Source: Noviherbaspirillum aerium
GTDB lineage: Bacteria; Pseudomonadota; Gammaproteobacteria; Burkholderiales; Burkholderiaceae_D
Length of the DNA stretch: 51,102 nt
Assembly: GCF_008929045.1 (NCBI RefSeq)
Contig: NZ_VFAH01000037.1
Span: 1 to 51,102 of the forward strand
Direction: 5' to 3'
A program made the translations under genes and the position numbers. This document shows, one piece after another, positions 16,832 to 24,682 of the stretch. Under the pieces are notes generated by a model. It was not told the origin of the DNA. It worked only from the letters and a program-made list of their open reading frames with translations, and made no database searches. Every line of letters starts with the position of its first letter. Position 1 is the first letter of the stretch.

Positions 16832-18577
16832 ATGAGCGGTGCTGATTTCGGAATGTTTATGCTGGGCCTCGTCACGGTGGCCATCGTCGTTGCAGTGGCG
16901 GTCTGGCTGCTGCACTGGCTGTACCTGCGTTCGTCCAAGGAACGCGCCTTCGTGCGCACCGGCCTGGGCGGCGAGAAGGTGGTGCTCAACGGCGGGGCAT
17001 TCGTGCTGCCGATCGTGCATGACGTCATCCCGGTCAACATGAATACCCTGCGGCTGGAAGTGACGCGCGGCCGTGACAAGGCGCTGATCACCAAAGACCG
17101 CATGCGTGTGGATGTCATCGCCGAGTTCTATGTGCGCGTGGCTGCCAATGCATCGGCGGTGGCGATCGCTGCCCAGACCCTGGGCCAGCGCAGCATGGAG
17201 CCGGAGCAGCTCAAGGAACTGGTCGAGGGCAAGTTCGTCGATGCGCTGCGCACAGCGGCCGCCGAGATGAGCATCGAGGAGATGCATGAAAAGCGCGGCG
17301 AATACGTCAAGCGGGTGCGCGCCATCGTTGCCGACGACCTCACCAAGAACGGGCTGGAACTGGAAGCGGCGTCGCTGACCCAGCTCGACCAGACATCGAT
17401 GGAGTATTTCAACCCCTCCAACCAGTTCGACGCCGAAGGCCTGACTCGGCTGACCGAGCAGATCGAGCGCCGCAAGAAGCAGCGCAACGATATCGAGCAG
17501 GACACGCTGATCTCGATCCGCACCAAGAACCTGGAAGCCGAGAAGCTGTCGCTCTCGATCGACCGCGAGGCCGAGTATGCGCGACTGTCCCAGGAACGCG
17601 AAGTGGAAATCGCCCGCGCCCAGCAGCGTGCGGAACTGGCACGGGAGCGGGCCGAAACCGACCACCAGGCAGAGCGTGCCCAGATTGCCTCGCGTGAAGC
17701 GATCGAACAGGCGCGGGTGCGTTCCGAGAAGCTGATCGAAGCCGAGCGCATCATGAAGGAGCGCGAGATCCAGGCTGCCAACATCGAGCGCCGCCAGGCG
17801 CTGGAGCTGGCGGAGCAGCAGCGCGCCATCGCCGTGGCCCGGCAATCAAAGGCACAGTCGGAGGCCCAGGCCGCCGCCGATGCCGCCCGTGCCGAAGCGG
17901 TATCGGCCGAGGAGAGAGTGTTCTCCGCGCGTGAAGTGGAAATCGCCGAGCGCCGCAAGCAGATCGAGCTGATCGCCGCCAGCCAGGCCGCGGAACGCGA
18001 AGCGCTCGGCAAGCGCCTGGCAGCCGAGGCGGAGAAGCTCGCTTCCGCCGACCGTGGCGAAGCGATCCGCGCCCATGCCGAGGCCGAGGCCGATGCCGAG
18101 AAGATCCGCGCCATGGCGACCCGCATTCGCCAGGAAATCGAAGCCGAAGGCCTGCGGCAGATGAATGAAGCCTCCAATGTGCTGTCGGCGGACGCTCGTA
18201 CCTCGGCCCTGCGCATGAAGGTAGTGGAGAGGATGGATGCCATCATCCGCGAATCGGTCAAGCCGATGGAACGCATCGAAAGCATCAAGATCCTGCAACT
18301 CGACGGTTTTGGCGGCGCGGGCGGTAATGGCGGTAATGGCGGCAGCGGAGGGGATCACGGCCAGGGCGGGCTGGCCGACGGCGTGGTGAGCTCCGCATTG
18401 CGTTACCGCGCGCAGGCACCGATCGTCGATCAGCTGCTGCGCGAGATTGGACTGGATGCCAAGGACCTGACGCGTGCCGCTGCAACGGCATTGCCGGCGG
18501 CAGTGACGGCAGACGCGGCGGACGCTACGGCCGCAACCACCGCAGCCGAACATAAAGACGGCAAGTCGTCGGAGTAG
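16832..18577 (+). CDS. Flotillin/SPFH domain membrane scaffold protein (YqiK-like)
   Basis: From the ATG at 16832, with AGGAG seven bases upstream, the product is 581 residues; an ATG two codons earlier is too close to the ribosome site. It has one N-terminal membrane segment (about 8-28), an SPFH domain with ALITKDRMRVDVIAEFYVRV, and a long charged Ala/Glu/Arg coiled coil from about 220 to 490. A glycine-rich hinge GGAGGNGGNGGSGGDHG and a variable tail follow. Flotillins form detergent-resistant oligomers that organise membrane complexes. Finding one 13 bp after a transporter-linked TIM-barrel gene and 6 bp before the next gene suggests a role in assembling this uptake system, which is inference. 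Confidence 0.9.
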   Translation: MSGADFGMFMLGLVTVAIVVAVAVWLLHWLYLRSSKERAFVRTGLGGEKVVLNGGAFVLPIVHDVIPVNMNTLRLEVTRGRDKALITKDRMRVDVIAEFYVRVAANASAVAIAAQTLGQRSMEPEQLKELVEGKFVDALRTAAAEMSIEEMHEKRGEYVKRVRAIVADDLTKNGLELEAASLTQLDQTSMEYFNPSNQFDAEGLTRLTEQIERRKKQRNDIEQDTLISIRTKNLEAEKLSLSIDREAEYARLSQEREVEIARAQQRAELARERAETDHQAERAQIASREAIEQARVRSEKLIEAERIMKEREIQAANIERRQALELAEQQRAIAVARQSKAQSEAQAAADAARAEAVSAEERVFSAREVEIAERRKQIELIAASQAAEREALGKRLAAEAEKLASADRGEAIRAHAEAEADAEKIRAMATRIRQEIEAEGLRQMNEASNVLSADARTSALRMKVVERMDAIIRESVKPMERIESIKILQLDGFGGAGGNGGNGGSGGDHGQGGLADGVVSSALRYRAQAPIVDQLLREIGLDAKDLTRAAATALPAAVTADAADATAATTAAEHKDGKSSE

Positions 18578-18583
18578 GCGCAG

Positions 18584-19024
18584 ATGATACGCGTGTACAC
18601 CAGCAGCGTTATCGATGCTCCGGCCGATCAGGTATGGGGAAAAGTGCGCGACTTCAACGGCCTGCCGCAGTGGACGCCGTTTGTCGCCGAAAGCCGGATC
18701 GAGGGCAATCTTCCGTCCGACCGCATCGGCTGCATTCGCCACTTCCAGCTGCGCTCCGGCGGCACGATTCGCGAACAGCTGCTCTCCCTGTCGGATTACG
18801 AGTACACCTGCGTCTATTCGATACTGGAGAGCCCGATGGGCGTTGAAAATTATGTGGCGACATTGAAGCTGACGCCGGTCACCGACGGCAATCGTACCTT
18901 CGCCGAATGGTCGGCGGAATTCGATTGCCCCAGGGAGCGCGAGAAGGAGCTTGCCGAGTCGATCGGGCAGGGCGTCTTTCAGGCGGCGTTCGATTCGCTC
19001 AAGAGCCTCGTCGCCGGACGCTGA
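18584..19024 (+). CDS. SRPBCC/START-like ligand-binding protein (polyketide cyclase family)
   Basis: The 146-residue product has the SRPBCC pattern: MIRVYTSSVIDAPADQVWGK followed by VRDFNGLPQWTPFV at the start, the central strand RHFQLRSGGTIREQLLSL, and a long C-terminal helix QGVFQAAFDSLKSLV. The fold encloses a hydrophobic cavity that binds or transforms small aromatic or lipid-like ligands. It lies six bases after the flotillin stop, so it is in the same transcript. It may bind or act on the compound handled by the operon; no catalytic residue can be assigned. Confidence 0.88.
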   Translation: MIRVYTSSVIDAPADQVWGKVRDFNGLPQWTPFVAESRIEGNLPSDRIGCIRHFQLRSGGTIREQLLSLSDYEYTCVYSILESPMGVENYVATLKLTPVTDGNRTFAEWSAEFDCPREREKELAESIGQGVFQAAFDSLKSLVAGR

Positions 19025-19083
19025 TGCTGCAGTGCCGGATACATGAAACATCAACATTCAATAGATTGAACAGGAAAACCGTC

Positions 19084-20076
19084 ATGCCGCGCATACATTT
19101 TCAATTGCCCATCCTGATTGCAAGCGCCGTGCTCATGTTGTCCGGCGTGTCCGCGTACGCGGCCGCAGCCGATGAGGCCTGGCCTTCAAAGCCGATTACC
19201 ATGATCGTTCCTTTCCCGCCTGGAGGCGTGGCCGACACGGTTGCCCGCCCGGTGGCGCAGGCGCTGGCAAAGGAGCTGAAGAAAAGCGTGGTGGTGGAAA
19301 ATCGCGCCGGCGCCGGAGGCGGCATCGGCATTGCGCAGGTAGCCAAGGCAACGCCGGACGGCCATACCCTGCTGATGTCGCTGTCGTCGATGACCACCAT
19401 TCCCGAGGCCGACAAGATCCTCGGGCGGCCGCCGATGTTCGAGCTGGCGCAGCTCAAGCCGATTGCCCGCTTCACGGCCGACCCGACCGTACTGGTGGTG
19501 CGGGCAGACAGTCCCTGGAACAATCTCAATGATTTCATCAGCGCCGTGCGCAGCAAGCCAGGCGCTTATCAATACAGTTCCTCCGGCAATTACGGAACCA
19601 TGCATGTGCCAATGGAAATGCTCAAGGCACAGGCCAATCTGCGTATCCTGCATATTCCCTATACCGGCGCCGCACCGGCGGTGCTTGGTCTGCTCAGCGG
19701 CCAGGTCGATGCCGTGTCGACCGGTCCCGCCAGCGTGGTGCAGCACATCAAGTCGGGCAAGCTGCGGGCACTCGCCCACTGGGGAACCGACCGCCTCGCC
19801 GCGCTGCCTGACGTGCCCAGCCTCAAGCAATCAGGTTTCCCGGTCGAGTATGCGCAATGGTCGGGCTTGTTCGTGCCGGCAAATACACCCGAGCCCGTCA
19901 TCGCCAGGCTGCGCGATGCTGCGCAAAAGGTTGCCGACGATCCCGCGGTCAAGCAAGCCATCAGTACTGCGGGCAGCCCGATCATGTATATGGATGCACC
20001 GGAATTCCAGCGCTATCTGGCAGCCGACGCAGAAAAGATGAAGGATGTGGTGAAGAAAATCGGAAAGGTGGACTAA
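19084..20076 (+). CDS. Bug-family tripartite tricarboxylate transporter receptor (TctC-like)
   Basis: The 330-residue periplasmic receptor starts at 19084 with a signal peptide (MPRIHFQLPILIASAVLMLS, cleavage near AYAAAA). It shows the Bug landmarks KPITMIVPFPPGGVADTVAR, VVVENRAGAGGGIGIAQVAK, YQYSSSGNYGTMHVPMEML and ALPDVPSLKQSGFPVEYA. Bug proteins bind carboxylates, nicotinate or other small acids; many are orphans without TctA/TctB partners, as here. It is the last gene of the operon, 59 bp after the SRPBCC gene. It gives the locus two types of periplasmic receptor. Confidence 0.92.
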   Translation: MPRIHFQLPILIASAVLMLSGVSAYAAAADEAWPSKPITMIVPFPPGGVADTVARPVAQALAKELKKSVVVENRAGAGGGIGIAQVAKATPDGHTLLMSLSSMTTIPEADKILGRPPMFELAQLKPIARFTADPTVLVVRADSPWNNLNDFISAVRSKPGAYQYSSSGNYGTMHVPMEMLKAQANLRILHIPYTGAAPAVLGLLSGQVDAVSTGPASVVQHIKSGKLRALAHWGTDRLAALPDVPSLKQSGFPVEYAQWSGLFVPANTPEPVIARLRDAAQKVADDPAVKQAISTAGSPIMYMDAPEFQRYLAADAEKMKDVVKKIGKVD

Positions 20077-20725
20077 TACCAAATTCAAGCCATTCCATGC
20101 CATGGGATCGCGTCTTTTTCCATCTGTCCGCATTGCGCGCGTCAGCTATCGCTCTCATGGCACGTGATCGATTGGAGTCGGATAAAAACACCTTCGGCGC
20201 TGCAGCTTGCGGGAAAGACATCGATCGCTGAAAACGGTGTCTTGCCTGAATCGTCATGTTCATGGTTTGGGCAATGATGCCCTGATTGAATCAAGTTAAG
20301 CCTTGTTGAGTTGGCATCATGTCCGAACAAGACTTTTGCCAATGTTGCCACCATCGCTAACGCATAGAAAAATTGCTAACTGGAACCGATTTTCATGGAT
20401 TGAGTCAGATGTCAATTCCGGCTAACCAACCAAAAGCCCTTTGCCATGACCGATCCTCAAGCCCAGCCAAATTCCTTCTTTTACTTCACCAGCTTCGACG
20501 CGTTTGAAAAATGGTATGACCTGATCCTGGCTCTCGATCAAATCAAGAGGAGCTAATCCCGCCGCGCGGAAACTGGCGTTTTCGGGAGCCATCGGAGTGA
20601 CATGGCAATATGGTCACTTTGATTGTCCGCGCATGGCGTAAAGAAGCTTCAGATCTTCCTGGACAGGCGATGGTCCATGATGATTAGCCTGGAGCTGTCT
20701 GTCGCTGTCTGTCGTGGCAAGTGTT
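20077..20725. other. Intergenic region, mostly empty
   Basis: About 650 bases lie between the Bug gene and the double-glycine peptide pair. No T-run terminator is obvious after the operon. A 36-codon frame at 20446-20556 is listed separately; otherwise I see no gene, RNA or repeat. Confidence 0.4.
20446..20556 (+). CDS. Possible 36-residue small protein
   Basis: ATG at 20446 opens MTDPQAQPNSFFYFTSFDAF and continues to FEKWYDLILALDQIKRS before a TAA. The composition (aromatic-rich, amphipathic, Trp present) is unusually protein-like for so short a frame. The upstream sequence has no good ribosome binding site and I recognise no family. It could be a remnant of a longer gene. Confidence 0.2.
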   Translation: MTDPQAQPNSFFYFTSFDAFEKWYDLILALDQIKRS

Positions 20726-20749
20726 CCGGCGGAGGCAGGCCTCCGCCGG
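20726..20749 (-). terminator. Perfect GC hairpin after the double-glycine peptide genes
   Basis: CCGGCGGAGG and CCTCCGCCGG form a perfect 10-bp stem with a four-base loop, just 10 bases beyond the stop codon of the downstream peptide gene. On the minus strand it is not followed by a T run, so it is either a weak terminator or an mRNA 3'-protecting structure. Confidence 0.5.
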
Positions 20750-20759
20750 CGTGCCGGCT

Positions 20760-21044
20760 TCAGGACATGAAATTGATGGTGTTCTTGCCGGTCTGGGTCG
20801 GGTTCACGCTGGACTTGATGCCGGCCGCAAAAGCGACATTGTTGCCGTTGTTGACCAGCGTGTTCTGCTCCTGGCCCATCGCCTGCTCGGCGCCGAAGTT
20901 GACCTGGCTCTTGGAGATGCTGGCCAGCGGGCCGACGAACAGCGCGGGCATCTTGAACATGCCGGTACCGCCGGCGACGCTTGCCATGTCCTTGGCGTCG
21001 AGATCTTTGGCAACGGACAGGTCTTTGATGGACAGTGCTTTCAT
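20760..21044 (-). CDS. Double-glycine leader peptide A (bacteriocin-like small secreted protein)
   Basis: This 94-residue protein starts at 21044, eight bases after AAGGA. The first 26 residues form a leader, MKALSIKDLSVAKDLDAKDM then ASVAGG, with the spaced hydrophobics and Gly-Gly end recognised by C39-peptidase exporters. The 68-residue core has no cysteine and ends in an Asn/Gly-rich part (NTLVNNGNNVAF, NPTQTGKNTINFMS). The neighbour upstream is a close paralogue of the same length. No exporter, immunity or modification gene is adjacent. Bacteriocin, signalling or surface-amyloid roles are all possible. Confidence 0.72.
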   Translation of the reverse strand: MKALSIKDLSVAKDLDAKDMASVAGGTGMFKMPALFVGPLASISKSQVNFGAEQAMGQEQNTLVNNGNNVAFAAGIKSSVNPTQTGKNTINFMS

Positions 21045-21119
21045 GATGAGTATCCTTAAAAATAACGTGGCGAAGAAGGTGAGCGGGTAAATGGCGATGA
21101 TCATCGCGGCCGGCGGTGC

Positions 21120-21404
21120 TTACGACATGAAGTTGATGGTGTTCTTGCCGGTCTGAGTCGGATTGACATTGGACTTGATGCCGGAAGCGAAGGCGACGTT
21201 GTTGCCGTTGTTGACCAGGGTGTTCTGGCTCTGGCCGAGCGACTGGCTGGCATCGAAGTGGATTTCGCTCTTCGAGGCGCTGAACAGCGGACCGGCGAAC
21301 AGGGCGGGGAAGCGGACGGCGCCGTGGCCGCCGCGAACGGAAGTCATGGATTTGGCATCGAGTTCGGAAGTGACGGACAGGTCCTTGATGGTCAGTGCTT
21401 TCAT
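21120..21404 (-). CDS. Double-glycine leader peptide B (paralogue of A)
   Basis: Also 94 residues, with AGGAG seven bases before the ATG at 21404. The leader is MKALTIKDLSVTSELDAKSM then TSVRGG. By hand alignment it matches peptide A at 69 of 94 positions (73%), and the last 34 residues differ at only two positions, while the region just after Gly-Gly differs most. The strict conservation of the C-terminal Asn-rich half and variation at the core start suggest a duplicated pair under selection, perhaps a two-component product. It is transcribed first, 75 bp ahead of A. Confidence 0.72.
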   Translation of the reverse strand: MKALTIKDLSVTSELDAKSMTSVRGGHGAVRFPALFAGPLFSASKSEIHFDASQSLGQSQNTLVNNGNNVAFASGIKSNVNPTQTGKNTINFMS

Positions 21405-21858
21405 GATGGTTCTCCTGAGAGTGACGGGGTGAATGGATTGCTTCGTTGGGTGGAGGGCGCTTCATCGCGCTTGAACGAGATATAGCAGGGGGCGTGCCAG
21501 CGGTCGCGGGAAGCGGATGAAAACGCTGCGAAGCCTTGCTGCACAAGCGTTTGCGGCGATTTCCAGAAAAAGGAAAGCCGGGATGGGCTAGATCGGCCGC
21601 CATCGGGTGACGGTTGAAAACCAACACCACGTCATTGGACCGGCGCCGACTGCGTGGATAAATGCGACAGACTGATCAATGTCGCGCGGAGAGCGGCAAG
21701 GGCTTGGGGCATGCGTTTGCATTTCGGGGCGAACGCACGGGTCAATAACCACTCTATAGTCGCAAATGCAAATACCGCCCCGGGGCGACAGAATGCCTGG
21801 CAGCCGGCATCGGGGAAGAAACCGGACCGGTCTCGACTTATCCCTTTGAGGTACAGCC
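21405..21858. other. Divergent intergenic region between peptide B and the hydrolase
   Basis: About 450 bases that should carry the promoters for the peptide pair (minus strand) and the Bem46-like hydrolase (plus strand). I see no clear palindrome or gene. Local base composition is mixed and open frames are short. Confidence 0.4.
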
Positions 21859-22707
21859 ATGGAAATCATGCTTAAGCTGTTATCCGCAGGCGGCGCAGGG
21901 TATGCCGCACTGGCAGGCATGATGTTCCTGCTGCAGGGAGCACTTCTCTATCACCCGGATATCGGCCGCGAGAGCCGGCGCACGCCAAGGGATGTTGGGC
22001 TCGACTACGAGACGGTATGGCTGACGACGGAGGACAAGGTGCGCATCGAGGCCTGGTTTGTGCCCGCGCCGGCGGCACGTGGCGTGGTGCTCCTTGCCCA
22101 CGGCAATGCCGGCAGCATTGCCTATCGGGTGGACTACGCGCCACTGTTCCATCGCCTCGGATTCTCCCTGCTGTTACTCGAGTATCGCGGCTACGGCCGC
22201 AGTGAAGGAAAACCAAGCGAGGAAGGCACCTATGCGGATGCGCGCGCTGCGTGGCGTCATCTCGTAACGGAGCGCGGATTCCCCGCCGAGCGCATTGTGC
22301 TGGCAGGCGAATCCCTGGGCGGCGCCGTCGCCGCCCGGCTCGCCGCAGAGCAGCGTCCAGCCGCATTGGTTCTTGCTTCGAGTTTTGTTTCAGTACCGGA
22401 ACTTGCAGCGGAGCTGTATCCGTGGCTGCCTGCACGCTGGCTGGCACGCTATCGCTACGATACGCTTGAAGCCGTTGAGCGTGTATCGTGCCCGGTCATG
22501 ATTGCCCATAGCCGTGAGGACGAGATCGTACCGTTTCATCATGGCGAGAGGCTGTTCGCGGCCGCCAAGGGGGCCAAGGCATTTCTGGAACTGGCGGGCG
22601 GCCATAACGGCGGCTTTCTCTACACCCGCGATGGATGGCAAGTCGAACTGGGACGCTTTCTGGACCGGCATGTTCCAAGGAGCGCTGCTAGAGCGGGTTC
22701 GCCCTGA
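21859..22707 (+). CDS. Alpha/beta hydrolase, Bem46/YfhR-like, membrane-anchored
   Basis: The 282-residue protein starts at 21859 behind GAGG. An N-terminal hydrophobic segment (AALAGMMFLLQGALLY) ending in HPD is the hallmark of the Bem46/YfhR group. Catalytic residues appear as the nucleophile Ser in AGESLGGAVA, Asp in HSREDEIVPF and His in GGHNGGF; the oxyanion region is LLAHGNAGS. Such proteins are inner-membrane hydrolases of unknown substrate, often predicted peptidases or esterases. It stands alone, convergent with the Bug/GntR pair. Confidence 0.9.
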   Translation: MEIMLKLLSAGGAGYAALAGMMFLLQGALLYHPDIGRESRRTPRDVGLDYETVWLTTEDKVRIEAWFVPAPAARGVVLLAHGNAGSIAYRVDYAPLFHRLGFSLLLLEYRGYGRSEGKPSEEGTYADARAAWRHLVTERGFPAERIVLAGESLGGAVAARLAAEQRPAALVLASSFVSVPELAAELYPWLPARWLARYRYDTLEAVERVSCPVMIAHSREDEIVPFHHGERLFAAAKGAKAFLELAGGHNGGFLYTRDGWQVELGRFLDRHVPRSAARAGSP

Positions 22708-22869
22708 CCTGCCTCGACGAGGCCGGGCAGGGCGAAAAACTCTGGCTGAAACAATTTCGTCGCTTGCCGATCCGATGGGAGACGAAGGCGAAAGCTATCT
22801 CGCCTTCCTTGCTCGGTTGCAACGGCGCCTGGCGTACGAATGGCGTAATGGAATAGACAGCACGTACCG

Positions 22870-23841
22870 TCAGTCGACCTTGATATTCCCCGCCTTGACA
22901 ACCCTTGCCCATTTTTCAATCTGCCCGTTGAGGAATTTCTCCGTCTCGGCTGGAGGAGTGGCAACAATTTCAGCGCCCAGTCCATCAAGGCGTTCTTTCA
23001 CATCTTTATCCGCCAAAGCCTTCTTCACTTCGGCATGCAGCTTGTTGATGATGGCCGGGGGTGTTCCGGCAGGGGCGACGAGGACGTTCCACTCATAGAC
23101 TTCATAGCCCGGCACCCCTGCCTCGGCCATTGTCGGCAGGTCAGGCATGTTCGGGGAACGCTTGGCCCCCGTGGAAGCCAGTGCCTTGAGCTTGCCCGAC
23201 TTTACATGGCCGAGTCCGGAAGCCATATTGGCGAAGAACACGGGAACGTGTCCGGCGATAACATCATTCATTGCCGGACCGCCGCCCTTGTAGGCGATAT
23301 GCTGCAAGTCGATACCGGCCTGCTGCTTGAACAGTTCACCCGACAAGTGCTGGGCCGATCCATTGCCGGATGAAGCATAGGCGATCGCGCCAGGCTTGGC
23401 CTTGGCCATGGCGACGAGTTCCTTGGCCGACTTGGCCGGGAAGTCCGGGCTCGTCACTAGCATATTGGGAAACAGCGCAAGCGTTGTAATGGGAGCGAAG
23501 GCCTTTTGCGTGTCATAAGGCAGTTTCGGATAAAGGGTTGGATTGACTGCGTAGGACGATGCGTCAACCATAAGCGTATAACCGTCGGGCGCTGACTTGG
23601 CCACGCTCAGTGCTGCAATTTGCCCGCTTGCTCCGGGCTTGTTTTCAACCACGAAGGACTGTCCAAGCGATACGCTCAGTTTCTGCGCGATCAGCCTCGC
23701 CATGATGTCGGCGCCGCCACCGGGCGGGTAGGTCACGACCAGCCTGACGGGCTTGGTCGGATATTCCTGGGCATGAGCAAGAACGCCTGCGGAGGCGAGG
23801 GCGGCGAAGGCAATCGCTTGCGCCAGGGGTTTGGCAAACAT
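22870..23841 (-). CDS. Bug-family tripartite tricarboxylate transporter receptor
   Basis: The 323-residue protein has a signal peptide (MFAKPLAQAIAFAALASAGV, cleavage after AHA) and Bug landmarks YPTKPVRLVVTYPPGGGADI, FVVENKPGASGQIAALSVAK, ASSGNGSAQHLSGELFK and IAYKGGGPAMNDVIAGHV. It follows the GntR regulator by eight bases, with AGGAG at its own start, so the two form an operon. The divergent amidohydrolase shares their control region. Together they look like a small uptake and hydrolysis unit for a carboxylated compound. Confidence 0.92.
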   Translation of the reverse strand: MFAKPLAQAIAFAALASAGVLAHAQEYPTKPVRLVVTYPPGGGADIMARLIAQKLSVSLGQSFVVENKPGASGQIAALSVAKSAPDGYTLMVDASSYAVNPTLYPKLPYDTQKAFAPITTLALFPNMLVTSPDFPAKSAKELVAMAKAKPGAIAYASSGNGSAQHLSGELFKQQAGIDLQHIAYKGGGPAMNDVIAGHVPVFFANMASGLGHVKSGKLKALASTGAKRSPNMPDLPTMAEAGVPGYEVYEWNVLVAPAGTPPAIINKLHAEVKKALADKDVKERLDGLGAEIVATPPAETEKFLNGQIEKWARVVKAGNIKVD

Positions 23842-23849
23842 GGATACTC

Positions 23850-24599
23850 CTATTTGATTTCAACGTTGTAGTGGAAGCTCAGGGCATCGCCCTGGCTGAT
23901 CCGGTATTCGACCGGGTCGCCGATCAGGCTGAACGCGGTGCGCCGGATCACGGCAACCGGCGAGCCCGCGGATTTCTTGAGAAGCCTGGCGTCCGCATGA
24001 CTCAGCGTGCCGAATCCAATGTTTTCGCGCGCATGTGTAATCACCACGTTGCACTGCTTGTGGTAAGTGGGATAAAGAAGATCGCCGAAATGGTCTTTCC
24101 CGTTAGTGAGCAGGCGCTTGAACGCCTGATAGGGCAACCATATCTTTTCCAGCAAAGCCGGCATATCGGCCAGGACGCGGGTACGCAATATGAAGATGCC
24201 GCGCGCGCCTTTTTTGAGGTTCAAGTGATCAGCCGCCTCCTGCTCCAGCGGGATTTCGCGAAGCTCGTGTATTACCGAACGCGGAATCGTCACCTTGCCC
24301 TCCGCGTCGCTGTCCCGGAACCGGAAAAACCGGAACATCAATGCGTCCTGAAGTTCTGACCGGACAAAAGTGCCTTTGCCATGAACACGTTCCAGCAAGC
24401 CGTCTTCGACGGCGCGTGACAGCGCCTGGCGCATGGTGCCAAGAGCAACCTTGTACTCCCTGGCAAGATCGGTCTCCGATGGCAGCATGCTTCCCGGCGG
24501 CCATTCGCCCGAAGTCACGCGCGCGCGCAATGCGTCGCGCAATTGCTCGTAGCGGGGCAGGCGCAAGTCAGACATAACAGATCCTGCGGATCCCATCAT
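23850..24599 (-). CDS. GntR-family regulator with UTRA domain (HutC type)
   Basis: The product is up to 249 residues. The N-terminal winged helix is clear in RYEQLRDALRARVTSGEWPP, LPSETDLAREYKVALGTMRQ and LLERVHGKGTFV (about 15-80); the C-terminal half (about 100-245) is a UTRA ligand-binding domain ending GDPVEYRISQGDALSFHYNV. Two ATGs follow GAGGAG at 24599 and 24596, and a third at 24575 has its own AGGA, so the exact start is open. An 18-bp perfect palindrome lies in the divergent promoter region and is its likely operator. The effector is probably the compound taken up by the Bug receptor. Confidence 0.92.
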   Translation of the reverse strand: MMGSAGSVMSDLRLPRYEQLRDALRARVTSGEWPPGSMLPSETDLAREYKVALGTMRQALSRAVEDGLLERVHGKGTFVRSELQDALMFRFFRFRDSDAEGKVTIPRSVIHELREIPLEQEAADHLNLKKGARGIFILRTRVLADMPALLEKIWLPYQAFKRLLTNGKDHFGDLLYPTYHKQCNVVITHARENIGFGTLSHADARLLKKSAGSPVAVIRRTAFSLIGDPVEYRISQGDALSFHYNVEIK

Positions 24600-24614
24600 C
24601 TTCTCCTCATCTTG

Positions 24615-24644
24615 TTGTTAACTAGTCCTCTAGAGGACTATAAT
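24615..24644 (+). promoter_or_regulatory. Promoter of the amidohydrolase gene with overlapping operator
   Basis: A perfect TATAAT lies at 24639-24644, with TTGTTA at 24615-24620 and an 18-bp spacer. The 18-bp palindrome TAGTCCTCTAGAGGACTA (24623-24640) fills the spacer and overlaps the first bases of the -10 box, so a bound regulator would block polymerase. Confidence 0.7.
24623..24640. promoter_or_regulatory. 18-bp perfect palindrome, probable GntR operator
   Basis: TAGTCCTCT is followed directly by its inverted copy AGAGGACTA. It is the only long perfect palindrome between the divergent GntR and amidohydrolase genes, and its length suits a winged-helix dimer. Assignment to this GntR protein is inference. 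Confidence 0.65.
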
Positions 24645-24682
24645 AGTGCACGTCCCTTTACAGGTCAACATTCTCTTCGCCT

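Noticed and set aside
17128-18288. A 386-codon minus-strand frame rich in Ser and Arg
   Set aside because: It mirrors the Ala/Glu/Arg coiled coil of the flotillin and has no protein-like features of its own.
20614-21630. A 338-codon minus-strand frame spanning both small peptide genes
   Set aside because: It is a shifted frame over the two double-glycine peptides. The peptide frames have proper ribosome sites, matching leaders and conserved C-termini.
22699-22738. Hairpin at the 3' end of the Bem46-like gene considered as a terminator
   Set aside because: TTCGCCCTG/CAGGGCGAA pairs well, but the run on the + strand is A rather than T and the minus strand lacks a T run after the stem. It is only an inverted repeat overlapping the stop codon.
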